NCBI GenBank assembly: GCA_029246385.1
Contig: JAQWNG010000015.1
Coordinates: 310,001-374,000, forward strand
Reading direction: 5' to 3'
Length of the DNA stretch: 64,000 nucleotides
Source: Halioglobus sp.
GTDB lineage: Bacteria > Pseudomonadota > Gammaproteobacteria > Pseudomonadales > Halieaceae
In this document: one piece after another, positions 51,505 through 60,884 of the stretch
How positions within the stretch are numbered: the first letter of the stretch is position 1
How the letters are laid out: each line of letters opens with the position of its first letter
Notes under the pieces: model-generated
What the model saw: only the letters and a program-made list of their open reading frames with translations
Told to the model about the DNA's origin: nothing
Databases searched by the model: none
Position numbers and translations under genes: made by a program

Positions 51505-53100
51505 GTGACGTTCATGCAGAAATTATTTTGGTTTATTGCTCTGGTACTTTTCCCAGTCTCTGTTTACATGGCGTCAAATCATTGGGCGCCAGCTCACGCA
51601 ATCTCGCTCATTCTTGGACTTTACGTTGTAGTCGGTATACACGACCTCTGGTTTAGCCCTCACACTCTAAATCGGCTGTATCCAGTGGCAGCCTACATGC
51701 GTTACGCGCTGGAGTTTATACGCCCGGAAATTCGCCAATATTTTATCGCCGGCGATACCGAAGAACTGCCGTTTAACAGAGAGGAGCGTGATCTTGTTTA
51801 CCGCAGAGCGCAGGGGCTGGACGACACAGAGCCTTTTGGCACCGCACATGACATCACTCAGGCAGGGTGGTTAGGTGCTGCACACTCGATCGCACCGACC
51901 GCCGTGCTAGAGGATTCAAAACGTGTGTTGATTGGTGGCGATCACTGCACCCAGCCCTACAATGCTGCGCGCCTGAATTGCTCCGCTATGAGTTTCGGTG
52001 CACTCAGTGGCAACGCTATTATGGCTATTAATAAAGGCGCAAAACTGGGTGGCTTCTATCATAATACCGGCGAAGGAGGCTACAGCCCCTATCACCGGCA
52101 AGGTGGCGATATTGTCTGGCAGATCGGTACCGGTTATTTTGGCTGTCGCTCGCCTGATGGCGGATTTGATCCAGAGTCATTCAAAGCCTCCGCCACGCTT
52201 GATCAAGTCAAGATGATTGAAATAAAAATATCACAAGGCGCCAAGCCATCTCACGGTGGCGTGCTGCCGGCGGCCAAAGTATCAAGCGAAATTGCCCAAA
52301 TCAGACTGGTCACTGTCGGTGAAGATGTGATCTCCCCGCCCGGCCACCGTGAGTTCAGCACCCCAAAAGGTCTGCTGAATTTCGTGGTTAAATTACGGGA
52401 GCTGAGTGGCGGAAAACCCGTGGGATTTAAACTGTGCATTGGTCGCAAGTATGAATTTTTAGCAATTTGCAAAGCCATGCTGGAGACGGGCATTACACCC
52501 GACTTCATTACAGTCGATGGCGCCGAGGGGGGCACCGGCGCAGCGCCGGTAGAATTTAGCAATCGATTAGGCGTTCCCTGCCTGGAGGGCACCAACTTTG
52601 TGCACAACTGCCTGGTGGGCACGGGACTGCGTGAGAAAATCCGCATTATTTCCTCTGCCAAAACCGCAACTGGATTTGACGTAGTCACCAAGCTGGCGAT
52701 TGGCGCTGATGCCGTTAACGCAGCCCGCACCATGATGCTGGCGCTAGGCTGCATTCAGAGCCAGGCCTGCAATACGAACAAATGTCCCACCGGTATCGCC
52801 ACGCAAGATTCCGCGCGCGGAAAGGCGCTGGACGTAGAGAGTCGACACAAACGGGTTGCTAGTTTTCAGCAACGCACTCTGCATTCAGCCTTCGAAATCA
52901 TCGGCGCCATGGGGCTTGACGACCCCAAAAAAATGTACCCCCATTTAATTTGGCGACGCGGCGCAAACGGCATCAATCAACATTTTGATGAAGTTTTTCC
53001 ACCCCTTGCAGCAAATATTTTGTTAAGTGACGCTATGCCAGACGAATGGACAAAGGACTGGCAGTTAGCGTCGGCCGAGACGTTTGAACCCCAGCTGTGA
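51505..53100 (+). CDS. FMN-binding glutamate synthase-family protein, membrane-anchored
   Basis: N-terminal TM segments; NCSAMSFGALSGNAIMAINKGAKLGGFYHNTGEGGYSPYH; SHGGVLPAAKVS; DGAEGGTGAAP; CIQSQACNTNKCPTGIATQ. Confidence 0.93.
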   Translation: MTFMQKLFWFIALVLFPVSVYMASNHWAPAHAISLILGLYVVVGIHDLWFSPHTLNRLYPVAAYMRYALEFIRPEIRQYFIAGDTEELPFNREERDLVYRRAQGLDDTEPFGTAHDITQAGWLGAAHSIAPTAVLEDSKRVLIGGDHCTQPYNAARLNCSAMSFGALSGNAIMAINKGAKLGGFYHNTGEGGYSPYHRQGGDIVWQIGTGYFGCRSPDGGFDPESFKASATLDQVKMIEIKISQGAKPSHGGVLPAAKVSSEIAQIRLVTVGEDVISPPGHREFSTPKGLLNFVVKLRELSGGKPVGFKLCIGRKYEFLAICKAMLETGITPDFITVDGAEGGTGAAPVEFSNRLGVPCLEGTNFVHNCLVGTGLREKIRIISSAKTATGFDVVTKLAIGADAVNAARTMMLALGCIQSQACNTNKCPTGIATQDSARGKALDVESRHKRVASFQQRTLHSAFEIIGAMGLDDPKKMYPHLIWRRGANGINQHFDEVFPPLAANILLSDAMPDEWTKDWQLASAETFEPQL

Positions 53101-53127
53101 GTCCGGTTCGCTTGGCGTCATTTTTAC

Positions 53128-53145
53128 CCACGCGGTGCGTGGTTT
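53128..53145 (+). terminator. Weak hairpin CCACGC-GGT-GCGTGG followed by TTT
   Basis: 27 bp after the glutamate-synthase-like stop; short T-tract. Confidence 0.35.
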
Positions 53146-53644
53146 AAAAACGCTGTAGACACTATCGCGAAATGATTTCAGGGGCGGCGCCATTGCGGGA
53201 CATTGTCTCAACCGGCATCGTGGCCAGCACACAGTGAAAGTAGTCGTTGAGCTGCCTTTAATTACGGTGGTTTCCAGAGTTTTAGCTCAAAAAAAAGGCC
53301 GAAATATGTGTGTCGCGCATTACCCTGAACATCGACAGTGTTCTCTTGGTATTCAGTTTTTTTAGCGGCAACCCCACCGCTCGTATCGCTAATAAAACGT
53401 GTGATCCTATCGCGAAAAGTGATCACCATAAAGACTCGTACCCAAAGGCTACGCTTCAGGAGGCGCCGATGCAGCGACACCACACAATCAGGCCCGGACG
53501 ATAACTCGATGGGGCTTTATGGTGAAATTAAAACGCAAATCAGCGTAAATTCATAAAATTTAAACCGACTGAAGCATTTAGTCAGCACGGGCTAGCGTGG
53601 GCCTTGGTAAGTTAAGTACACTATTGAGATATTTTTGAGAGGCA

Positions 53645-55387
53645 ATGGACATGTACGATCTCGTAATCCGTAATGCAAACATAGTCGATGGCACAGGGAA
53701 ATCCGCATTTTCGGGCGACCTCGCCATCAGCAGCGGCAAGATTGCTGCCGTGGGCCGTGTCAATGCCAAAGGCAACAAAGAAATCGACGCCCAAGGCAAA
53801 TTACTGACCCCGGGCTGGGTAGATGTGCACTCTCATATGGATGGACAGGCCACGTGGGATCCCCTTTGCAGCCCCGCGGCAAATCACGGTATCACCACCC
53901 TCATTATGGGCAACTGCGGTATCGGTTTTGCGCCCTGCGAACCCAATGCAGAAGCTCAAGGCCGCCTCATAACTGTCGTTGAGGACGTGGAAGACATTCC
54001 CGGCGCTGCGCTGCATGAGGGAGTAAAATGGGACTGGGAAAGTTTCCCTGAATACCTCGACGCCGTCGAAAAATTTCCCCGCGCCATCGATGTTGGGGCA
54101 CAGGTGCCGCACTGCGCCGTGAGGACCTATGTAATGGGTGAACGTGGCGCCAAAAATGAGATAGCCACATCTGAAGATGTAACGGCCATGGCAGCCATTG
54201 TCAAAGAAGGCATCCAGTCCGGGGCTATTGGTTTCACGACTTCGCGTACTGAATTGCACACCACGGGCGGCGACCAGGTCATGCCGGGCACCTATGCGGA
54301 TGAAGCTGAGCTACTGGGCATCGGCAAAGTTATCGGCGAACTGGGCGGTAAAGGTATTTTCGGTCTGGTATCTGACTTTCACAACTGGGAGCAGGAAATG
54401 GACTGGATGCAGCGGCTTTCGGTTGAGAATAACTGCCAGATTAATTTCGTACTCTTTTTTCGAGAAGAAGCCGACTGGGATCGCGTCATTAAGCAACTGG
54501 ACTTCTGTCGCCAAGCCAATGCCAATGGCGCGCAACTGATACCCCATGTTGGTGCTCGTCCGGTGAATATTTTGCTCAGCTGGGACGGAACCATCAACCC
54601 GTTTAGCTTTCATGCCAACTACGGCCCTCTCTCCGTTATGTCACACGAGGATCGCTTAGCTGAACTGACAAAGCCAGAGGTTCGAGCTGCAATTCTCTCT
54701 GAAGATTTGCCACTAATGGGCGATTCCTTTATGGACACGATCATCGGCGGCTATGACAAATTATATCCGCTAGGCAATCCACCCAATTATGAGCCGGCTG
54801 CAGAAGATAGCATTGCAGTCAAAGCAGCAGAGGCCGGCGTATCCCCGCAAGAATTTTGCTATGACCTAATGATGCAGGACAGCGGAAAAACTGTTGTGTA
54901 TTTTCCCTGCTTTGGCTATGGCGCGAACGATCTTAGTCGCCAGGTTGCACTGATAGAGGATAGCAGCACCATCATATCTCTAGCAGATACCGGGGCGCAC
55001 TGCGGCGTATTATGCGATGCTAGCGTGCCTACCCAGATGCTCAGCTACTATGTGCGTGACCGTGAGCGCGGTCATCGTCTGAAGCTTGAAGACGTCATCA
55101 AGATGCAGACCCTCGACACCGCACGCTGTGTAGGCTTAGAGGATCGTGGCACGCTTGAGATAGGCATGAAAGCTGATCTAAACCTGATAGACTTTGATGA
55201 ATTACAGCTGGAGTCACCGCAAATTATTTACGATCTTCCTGCGGGCGGGCGACGCATGTTTCAGGGTGCCAACGGATACATCGCAACCATCGTAAGCGGT
55301 GAGATCATCATGGAGAATGGCAAACACACGGGCGCAGTGCCGGGTGCCCTGATCCGTGGCACCCAGCCCGCACCAGAAGCGGCATAA
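53645..55387 (+). CDS. Amidohydrolase, N-acyl-D-amino-acid deacylase-like
   Basis: YDLVIRNANIVDGTGKSAFSGDLAISSGKIAAVG; GWVDVHSHMDGQATWDP; NHGITTLIMGNCGIGFAPC; GTLEIGMKADLNLIDFD. Confidence 0.9.
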   Translation: MDMYDLVIRNANIVDGTGKSAFSGDLAISSGKIAAVGRVNAKGNKEIDAQGKLLTPGWVDVHSHMDGQATWDPLCSPAANHGITTLIMGNCGIGFAPCEPNAEAQGRLITVVEDVEDIPGAALHEGVKWDWESFPEYLDAVEKFPRAIDVGAQVPHCAVRTYVMGERGAKNEIATSEDVTAMAAIVKEGIQSGAIGFTTSRTELHTTGGDQVMPGTYADEAELLGIGKVIGELGGKGIFGLVSDFHNWEQEMDWMQRLSVENNCQINFVLFFREEADWDRVIKQLDFCRQANANGAQLIPHVGARPVNILLSWDGTINPFSFHANYGPLSVMSHEDRLAELTKPEVRAAILSEDLPLMGDSFMDTIIGGYDKLYPLGNPPNYEPAAEDSIAVKAAEAGVSPQEFCYDLMMQDSGKTVVYFPCFGYGANDLSRQVALIEDSSTIISLADTGAHCGVLCDASVPTQMLSYYVRDRERGHRLKLEDVIKMQTLDTARCVGLEDRGTLEIGMKADLNLIDFDELQLESPQIIYDLPAGGRRMFQGANGYIATIVSGEIIMENGKHTGAVPGALIRGTQPAPEAA

Positions 55388-55496
55388 CCATAGGCCCCAC
55401 AGTTCTCGGCATTAGCACCGAAGCGCGTTTAGACCGAGCGCAAGCGCCAGGACGGCTCTTGAGGACTAGGGGTATCGCAAGAAGAGAGTAACACCC

Positions 55497-56087
55497 ATGC
55501 GTACAGCACTGGATTTCTACTTTGATTTTGGCAGCCCCACTGCCTATCTGGCACACAAGCGCCTAGGTCAACTGGCTGCAGAATACCTTCTGGATATAAC
55601 CTATAAACCGATGCTGCTTGGCGGGGTATTCAAGGCGACCGGCAACAATTCCCCGATCGCCATCCCGGCGAAACGGCAATACATGATGGACCACGATCTA
55701 CCGCGCTTTGCGCATCGTTATGCCGTCAAATTGAATCCCAACCCTTACTTCCCAATCAACACCTTAAACCTGATGCGAGGTGCCATTGCCGCCCAACGTC
55801 TCGGCTGTGCGCAAGTCTTTATCAATGCCATGTATGATGCCGTGTGGGTGGAGGAGAAAAACATGGGCGACACAGAAACCGTGGCAACCACGCTGACAGC
55901 GCATGCACTGGATGCTTCGGCCCTGCTGACCTTATCACAAGACCCGCAGATAAAATCTGAGCTAATCGCCAATACTGAGGCAGCGGTCCTGCGTGGTATT
56001 TTCGGCGCCCCAACGTTTTTCATAGGGGATGAGATGTACTTCGGCCAAGACCGCTTGGACTTTATAGAAGAGGCGCTACGCAGTTAA
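55497..56087 (+). CDS. 2-hydroxychromene-2-carboxylate isomerase-like DsbA-family protein
   Basis: LDFYFDFGSPTAYLAHKRLGQL; PMLLGGVFKATGNNSP; IFGAPTFFIGDEMYFGQDRLDFIEEAL. Confidence 0.9.
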   Translation: MRTALDFYFDFGSPTAYLAHKRLGQLAAEYLLDITYKPMLLGGVFKATGNNSPIAIPAKRQYMMDHDLPRFAHRYAVKLNPNPYFPINTLNLMRGAIAAQRLGCAQVFINAMYDAVWVEEKNMGDTETVATTLTAHALDASALLTLSQDPQIKSELIANTEAAVLRGIFGAPTFFIGDEMYFGQDRLDFIEEALRS

Positions 56088-56128
56088 CCACGCTGCATCA
56101 GTCTGCCACCACTGGTCGATTTTCTAGC

Positions 56129-56617
56129 TTATAAAAGTTCTTGATAATGGTCAGCGGTGAAGCCCCTATACTGCATAAAACGGGCACGCCGCGCTTTCTC
56201 TTTTATATCGCTTGGCGGCAGAACGCCAAATTTTTTACGTACAACCTCTGACGCAACTGCCAACCAGTCCACCTGCAACTCCACCATTGCGGCAGCAACA
56301 TCAAGATTTGACGCTCCGCGCTCTCGCAGCTCTTCTCTCACGCGCACAGGACCGTAACCGCGACCGATACGCTGCCGCGCATAACTTTCAGCAAAGCGCA
56401 AGTTACTCTGTAGATTTTCACAAGTGAGACGAGCAATCTGCTCATCAATCACTGCGTCATCAGGAAAGCGACGTTTCAGTTTGTTACGCAGCTCGCGGAC
56501 TGAGTGTTCCCGACGCGCCAACAGATTCATTGCAGCCATGCGAATATCTGCCGGTGTTATCTCAGTCACCGCTGAGGGTTCTTCGAGATTGGTTTCTCGT
56601 GGGATGTATTCAGCCAT
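56129..56617 (-). CDS. recX: Regulatory protein RecX
   Basis: MNLLARREHSVRELRNKLKRRFPDDAVIDEQIARL...RFAESYARQRIGRGYGPVRVREELRERG; downstream of recA. Confidence 0.94.
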   Translation of the reverse strand: MAEYIPRETNLEEPSAVTEITPADIRMAAMNLLARREHSVRELRNKLKRRFPDDAVIDEQIARLTCENLQSNLRFAESYARQRIGRGYGPVRVREELRERGASNLDVAAAMVELQVDWLAVASEVVRKKFGVLPPSDIKEKARRARFMQYRGFTADHYQELL

Positions 56618-56641
56618 AATAAAAGCAGGTGCTGAGAAATT

Positions 56642-56662
56642 AAAAGGGGTTTACGGGACCCC
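56642..56662 (-). terminator. recA terminator / recA-recX attenuator
   Basis: Minus-strand GGGGT CCCGTAA ACCCC TTTT; 45 bp after the recA stop and before recX; nested in a 9-bp inverted repeat. Confidence 0.7.
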
Positions 56663-56706
56663 AGCACCTGTCGTGAACCCTCAAAAAATACTCGACCAGA
56701 GTGTCG

Positions 56707-57762
56707 CTACTTCAGTTCGATTTCCTCGCTGCTTTCCTCAGCATCGACCGAAATTGCAGGCTTTTCTGGCGTGATTGGCGTCAGCATTTGCGCGCGAATC
56801 TGATCTTCTATTTCACGAGCTACTGCAAGATTGTCGTTTAGAAACTTGGCAGCATTGGCCTTACCTTGCCCCAATTTATCGCCCTTATAGGCATACCAGG
56901 CGCCAGATTTTTCTACCAGATTCAACTTGACGCCCCAGTCGACAACCTCCCCCATCCGATAAATACCGCGACCATACATGATCTGGAATTCTGCCTGCTT
57001 AAAGGGTGGCGACACCTTGTTTTTCACCACCTTCACCCTAGTCTCGTTGCCTATCACTTCATCGCCATCCTTGACCGCGCCAATACGGCGAATGTCGAGA
57101 CGCACAGATGAGTAGAACTTCAGCGCATTACCACCGGTAGTAGTCTCCGGACTGCCAAACATTACACCGATTTTCATACGAATCTGGTTAATAAAAATAA
57201 CTAAACTGTTGGTCTGTTTAATCGCTGCTGTCAACTTTCGCATTGCCTGACTAAGCAATCGCGCCTGCAGACCAACATGAGATGCGCCCATCTCACCTTC
57301 GATTTCTGCTTTGGGAGTCAAGGCTGCCACAGAGTCGACGACCAAAACATCTACCGCGCCAGAGCGCACCAACATTTCCGCAACTTCAAGAGCCTGTTCA
57401 CCCGTGTCGGGTTGCGAGAGCAAAAGTTCATCCATTTGCACGCCAAGCTTTTCAGCGTAAGCAGGATCCAGTGCATGCTCAGCATCGACAAACGCTGCGG
57501 TACCGCCCATCTTTTGCGCTTCGGCGATGACTTGTAGCGTCAGTGTTGTCTTACCAGAAGACTCGGGACCGTAAATCTCACAAATACGGCCCCTCGGCAG
57601 ACCACCAATACCCAAAGCAATATCCAACCCTAAGGAGCCTGTAGAGATTGCAGGAATCGCCACATGCTCTCGATCTCCCATGCGCATAACAGTGCCTTTA
57701 CCGAACTGTCGTTCAATCTGGCTCAGTGCTGCGTCCAGTGCTTTTCCTTTATTAGCGTCCAT
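56707..57762 (-). CDS. recA: Recombinase A
   Basis: [72 protein letters not shown]. Start re-called at 57762. Confidence 0.98.
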   Translation of the reverse strand: MDANKGKALDAALSQIERQFGKGTVMRMGDREHVAIPAISTGSLGLDIALGIGGLPRGRICEIYGPESSGKTTLTLQVIAEAQKMGGTAAFVDAEHALDPAYAEKLGVQMDELLLSQPDTGEQALEVAEMLVRSGAVDVLVVDSVAALTPKAEIEGEMGASHVGLQARLLSQAMRKLTAAIKQTNSLVIFINQIRMKIGVMFGSPETTTGGNALKFYSSVRLDIRRIGAVKDGDEVIGNETRVKVVKNKVSPPFKQAEFQIMYGRGIYRMGEVVDWGVKLNLVEKSGAWYAYKGDKLGQGKANAAKFLNDNLAVAREIEDQIRAQMLTPITPEKPAISVDAEESSEEIELK

Positions 57763-57867
57763 AGTGGCCTCTCTCATTTTGCGGATATTCAGCTCATTTT
57801 TGTTTAGTTGGCTAGCCTCACGGCTGCCCCGCTTGTGCCGAACTCTGCGTGGCTACCAACACAACTA

Positions 57868-57883
57868 CTGTATATATAATCAG
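57868..57883. promoter_or_regulatory. LexA/SOS box upstream of recA
   Basis: CTGTATATATAATCAG, close to CTGTATATATATACAG. Confidence 0.85.
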
Positions 57884-57996
57884 TTGTTTAAAACAGGATT
57901 GCAAGCCCTAAAAGTCACTAAATGCAATCATTTGGCACGCATGCAAATAACCCGCTTGAATAATTGACAGGTCGTTTACCCAGCGACCGATTATGT

Positions 57997-59184
57997 TCAC
58001 GGGGGGCTGGCCGAGCTGAACGCCATGGCCGCATTCGGCAAAAGTTCCTGCTCCAAAGCCCTGCGCTCTCCCTCCTGCAGCGCCTGCCAACTGTCCTGTA
58101 GCTCCCGCCAGACTCGCACTTGAAAGGTTTTTGCAACAGCGCGAAATGGGTACCCTAGGAGATGCCCGTCGTAAAGCGCACGATGACACTCGAAGGCCGC
58201 CTCGTTAAACATGGTTTCGCCATCGACTACAGCCTGTGCATAGGCCCTTTCATTCTGCCGCATCAGCGCGACAAACGTTCGCATGATAATGCGCAGCAGT
58301 GGTTTCAGGCTTGATGACAGCATTAAGTCACCACGGTCCTCATGCTGCTGCCCCTCACGAATGGCGCACAGCCAACGAAAAGTAGATGGCGCCAGCACCT
58401 CCAACCTCGCTATAGCCTCTGGGTCAGCGAGGTTCATACCCAACTGACCGTAGGCGCTAGCATCGGCCAATGTAAAGCGCCCCCCTAAGAGGTAAGGCTG
58501 ATTAGCCAGCAGGTATTCCATCGCCCCCAAATAGCGCCGCCAGGACTCGTCAAGCAGCGCATGTGTCGGTGGAAAGCCTGATCGTGAGGGAGGCGTCCTG
58601 TCTCTAGCAACACCCGCGTCATAGCCCGCAGGCGCCACGCTGAACAGGTAAGGGCAGCGCGACACTTGGCGTCGATACAAGCGGCGAGCAAGGTAAGATT
58701 CAAAACCCGGCGGCAACAGTCTACGAAACTCGAGGGCGGTCATCCGCCCCATGGGTGTGGTCTTAGCAGACCCCACCCAGCGCATGTGATGCACCATGTA
58801 GAGGCCAAACTCGTCAAAAGCTTCGTCGATCAATTGGCAAATGAACGCCAGCCTCGGCTCCCGCGGAATCAAAGGGCTCGCCTGAGTCCCGAAGTCCTGA
58901 TCCAGATGGTGTGCCATAGAAGATGAATCATAGTAAAACGTTTTGCCGTTGTGCGTATAAAACGGCACCGCAGGGTACTCGTCGAACTCAGCGGACATCA
59001 CAGGAAAACGCTGGACTATGCCACGGTACTTTGCCACTTCCAGACGCAGCATCAAAGACAGAGCAGACCTGCGACCACCTTGTTGCGGCCAGCGCTCCCA
59101 ATCATGTCCGGTAAAGTCGAGTAGAGACTGCATTTTTAACTGATAAGGTGACGCCGCCAGGCCCCAAAAAATAAACTTTTTCAT
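57997..59184 (-). CDS. Glutathione S-transferase-family protein
   Basis: FIFWGLAASPYQLKMQSLLDFTGHDWERWPQQGG...VPFYTHNGKTFYYDSSSMAHHLDQ...NQPYLLGGRFTLADASAYGQL. Confidence 0.8.
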   Translation of the reverse strand: MKKFIFWGLAASPYQLKMQSLLDFTGHDWERWPQQGGRRSALSLMLRLEVAKYRGIVQRFPVMSAEFDEYPAVPFYTHNGKTFYYDSSSMAHHLDQDFGTQASPLIPREPRLAFICQLIDEAFDEFGLYMVHHMRWVGSAKTTPMGRMTALEFRRLLPPGFESYLARRLYRRQVSRCPYLFSVAPAGYDAGVARDRTPPSRSGFPPTHALLDESWRRYLGAMEYLLANQPYLLGGRFTLADASAYGQLGMNLADPEAIARLEVLAPSTFRWLCAIREGQQHEDRGDLMLSSSLKPLLRIIMRTFVALMRQNERAYAQAVVDGETMFNEAAFECHRALYDGHLLGYPFRAVAKTFQVRVWRELQDSWQALQEGERRALEQELLPNAAMAFSSASPP

Positions 59185-59453
59185 ACGTCAATATTCCCCC
59201 CCCGCTGCGGATGGGATACTGACACGGTGCAGGCGCCGATATTTATGTGGCAGCGCACGATGACATCCAGCGCTCACTGCGACATACGACGGCATCACAG
59301 ACCGGGCTATCAGTCCAATGGTTGTTACGAGCAGGTGATAGGGTTGGGTTGGCTTAGCCCAAACTAAGTCCCTGCGGTTGCCCCGGCAAACGTCCCAATA
59401 CGCGTGTCGTCGGCCTTGGTCTTTCATGCCCACTCAACCCGCTGTTGCGTCAC

Positions 59454-60227
59454 TTACTGCTGCTTAATCGCCAACGTCACATTAACCGTCACCTTGTAGC
59501 TGTTTGTTCCAGCAGCAATGGGCACTGACTCCGCTGCGTCATACATCGCCACTCTGGCCATAGGCATTGGCCGTGGACTTTGATGCTGCTCAGAAATCTC
59601 TAGAACCCTGCCCACTCTCACACCGGCCGCCTTTGCCAGCGTCTGTGCCTTGGACAGTGCTTTTTTCATAGCCGTTGTTCGCGCCTCTGTTATCGCCGCA
59701 GAGGGGTCGTTGTTAGTAAACTCGATGCCACCACCGTCATTAACGCCAAGTGTCACCGACGTATCGAGCACCTCGCCAACACGGCTAATATCTCTCACTT
59801 GCACAGTCACCGCATTACGCACTGAATAACCCACTAGCTTGCGGGCCTCTGTGGCGCCGGACGTTTGTCTAGCAGGATTAGTGTAACGAGGCTGAATATT
59901 AAACGTAGACGTCTGCACATCCTGCTTAGCAATACCCAAAGCCATCATGGCATCCAGCACCTTGGCCATAGCCGCAGAATTAGCAGCCAGCGCTGCACGA
60001 GCCGTCGATGCTTGGCGCATAACACTTAAGTTCAGCACCGCCATATCAGGGGCGATTTCGACCTTACCCTCGCCCGCAACGAGAATACGCGGCGCAGGCT
60101 CTTCCCCGGCAAAGACCAGCTGCGCCCCACTTACGCAGCAGAATGTGATTGCCAGCAAAGCTGCACCCCGTAAAGTCCTCTTATTTCTCACGCTATTCTC
60201 CCGTTTGCTTCCTATTATTAATGCCAT
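59454..60227 (-). CDS. SIMPL-domain (DUF541) periplasmic protein
   Basis: RILVAGEGKVEIAPDMAVLNLSVMRQASTARAALAANSAAMAKVLDAMMALGIAKQDVQTSTFNIQPRY...SYKVTVNVTLAIK. Confidence 0.9.
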   Translation of the reverse strand: MALIIGSKRENSVRNKRTLRGAALLAITFCCVSGAQLVFAGEEPAPRILVAGEGKVEIAPDMAVLNLSVMRQASTARAALAANSAAMAKVLDAMMALGIAKQDVQTSTFNIQPRYTNPARQTSGATEARKLVGYSVRNAVTVQVRDISRVGEVLDTSVTLGVNDGGGIEFTNNDPSAAITEARTTAMKKALSKAQTLAKAAGVRVGRVLEISEQHQSPRPMPMARVAMYDAAESVPIAAGTNSYKVTVNVTLAIKQQ

Positions 60228-60260
60228 ACTCGGCCGCCAGCGTAACGCTTTACACAGGCT

Positions 60261-60884
60261 CTAGGCCACTATAACTAGCGTCATCAAGACACCGGCAATG
60301 CTCGATACCACGAAACTGCGAGACAAGACGCGCCGATCAATCGTAGACATTTGTACCAGTGGATCGCGACTAATGCGGACACGCCGTATCACTGGCCACT
60401 CGATCACTGCAGCAAATACAACACTGGCGATTGCGCCGCCGTGCAGTGCGGCACGGCCCCAGCTATCAGCAGGCACCGACGTCCACAGTATCATCAAAGC
60501 CAGAATGCCACCGACGCTACCAGCCACACTCATTATAAGAAATTGGCGCACGCTATTGTGGGTAAAATCCCAATTGTAGAGAAACAGACCCTGCTTTTGT
60601 GGAACCTCATAGGCTGCGCCAGAATAGCGAGCACCCAAATAGTGGAACCACTCATGCACCAACGTTGTTATAATAATTCCCGCTAGTGCACCCGTCACAA
60701 TGCAAAGCACTGTTGCAATACCCAGCCCCGTGATCGTAGTCCAGCTATCGGCGGCAGCGAATAACGAAAGTGCGACCACAAATATAAGACCATGCGTTAA
60801 TGCCAGCTTTGCCAGACGCATACCACCTGCCTTGGCAGGGGACGGTGTTTTAGTGAGGTCTTCTGGCGTCGCCGTGTTATCCAT
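60261..60884 (-). CDS. Multi-pass membrane protein with HExxH motif (putative metalloprotease-like)
   Basis: Four or more hydrophobic segments; HEWFH in LVHEWFHYLGARYSG. Confidence 0.6.
   Translation of the reverse strand: MDNTATPEDLTKTPSPAKAGGMRLAKLALTHGLIFVVALSLFAAADSWTTITGLGIATVLCIVTGALAGIIITTLVHEWFHYLGARYSGAAYEVPQKQGLFLYNWDFTHNSVRQFLIMSVAGSVGGILALMILWTSVPADSWGRAALHGGAIASVVFAAVIEWPVIRRVRISRDPLVQMSTIDRRVLSRSFVVSSIAGVLMTLVIVA

Noticed and set aside
53400-53500. Possible c-di-GMP (GEMM-like) riboswitch suggested by ACCCAAAGGCTACGCTTCAGGAGG
   Set aside because: Superficial similarity only; the conserved GEMM core and tetraloop receptor could not be matched by eye. A covariance search would decide.
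53262-53556. Short ORFs (73, 64, 72 aa) in the 53.1-53.6 kb intergenic region
   Set aside because: Mutually overlapping in different frames and strands, no recognisable motif.
59188-59433. 81-aa minus-strand ORF upstream of the GST gene
   Set aside because: Unusual composition, no homologous motif; likely chance ORF.
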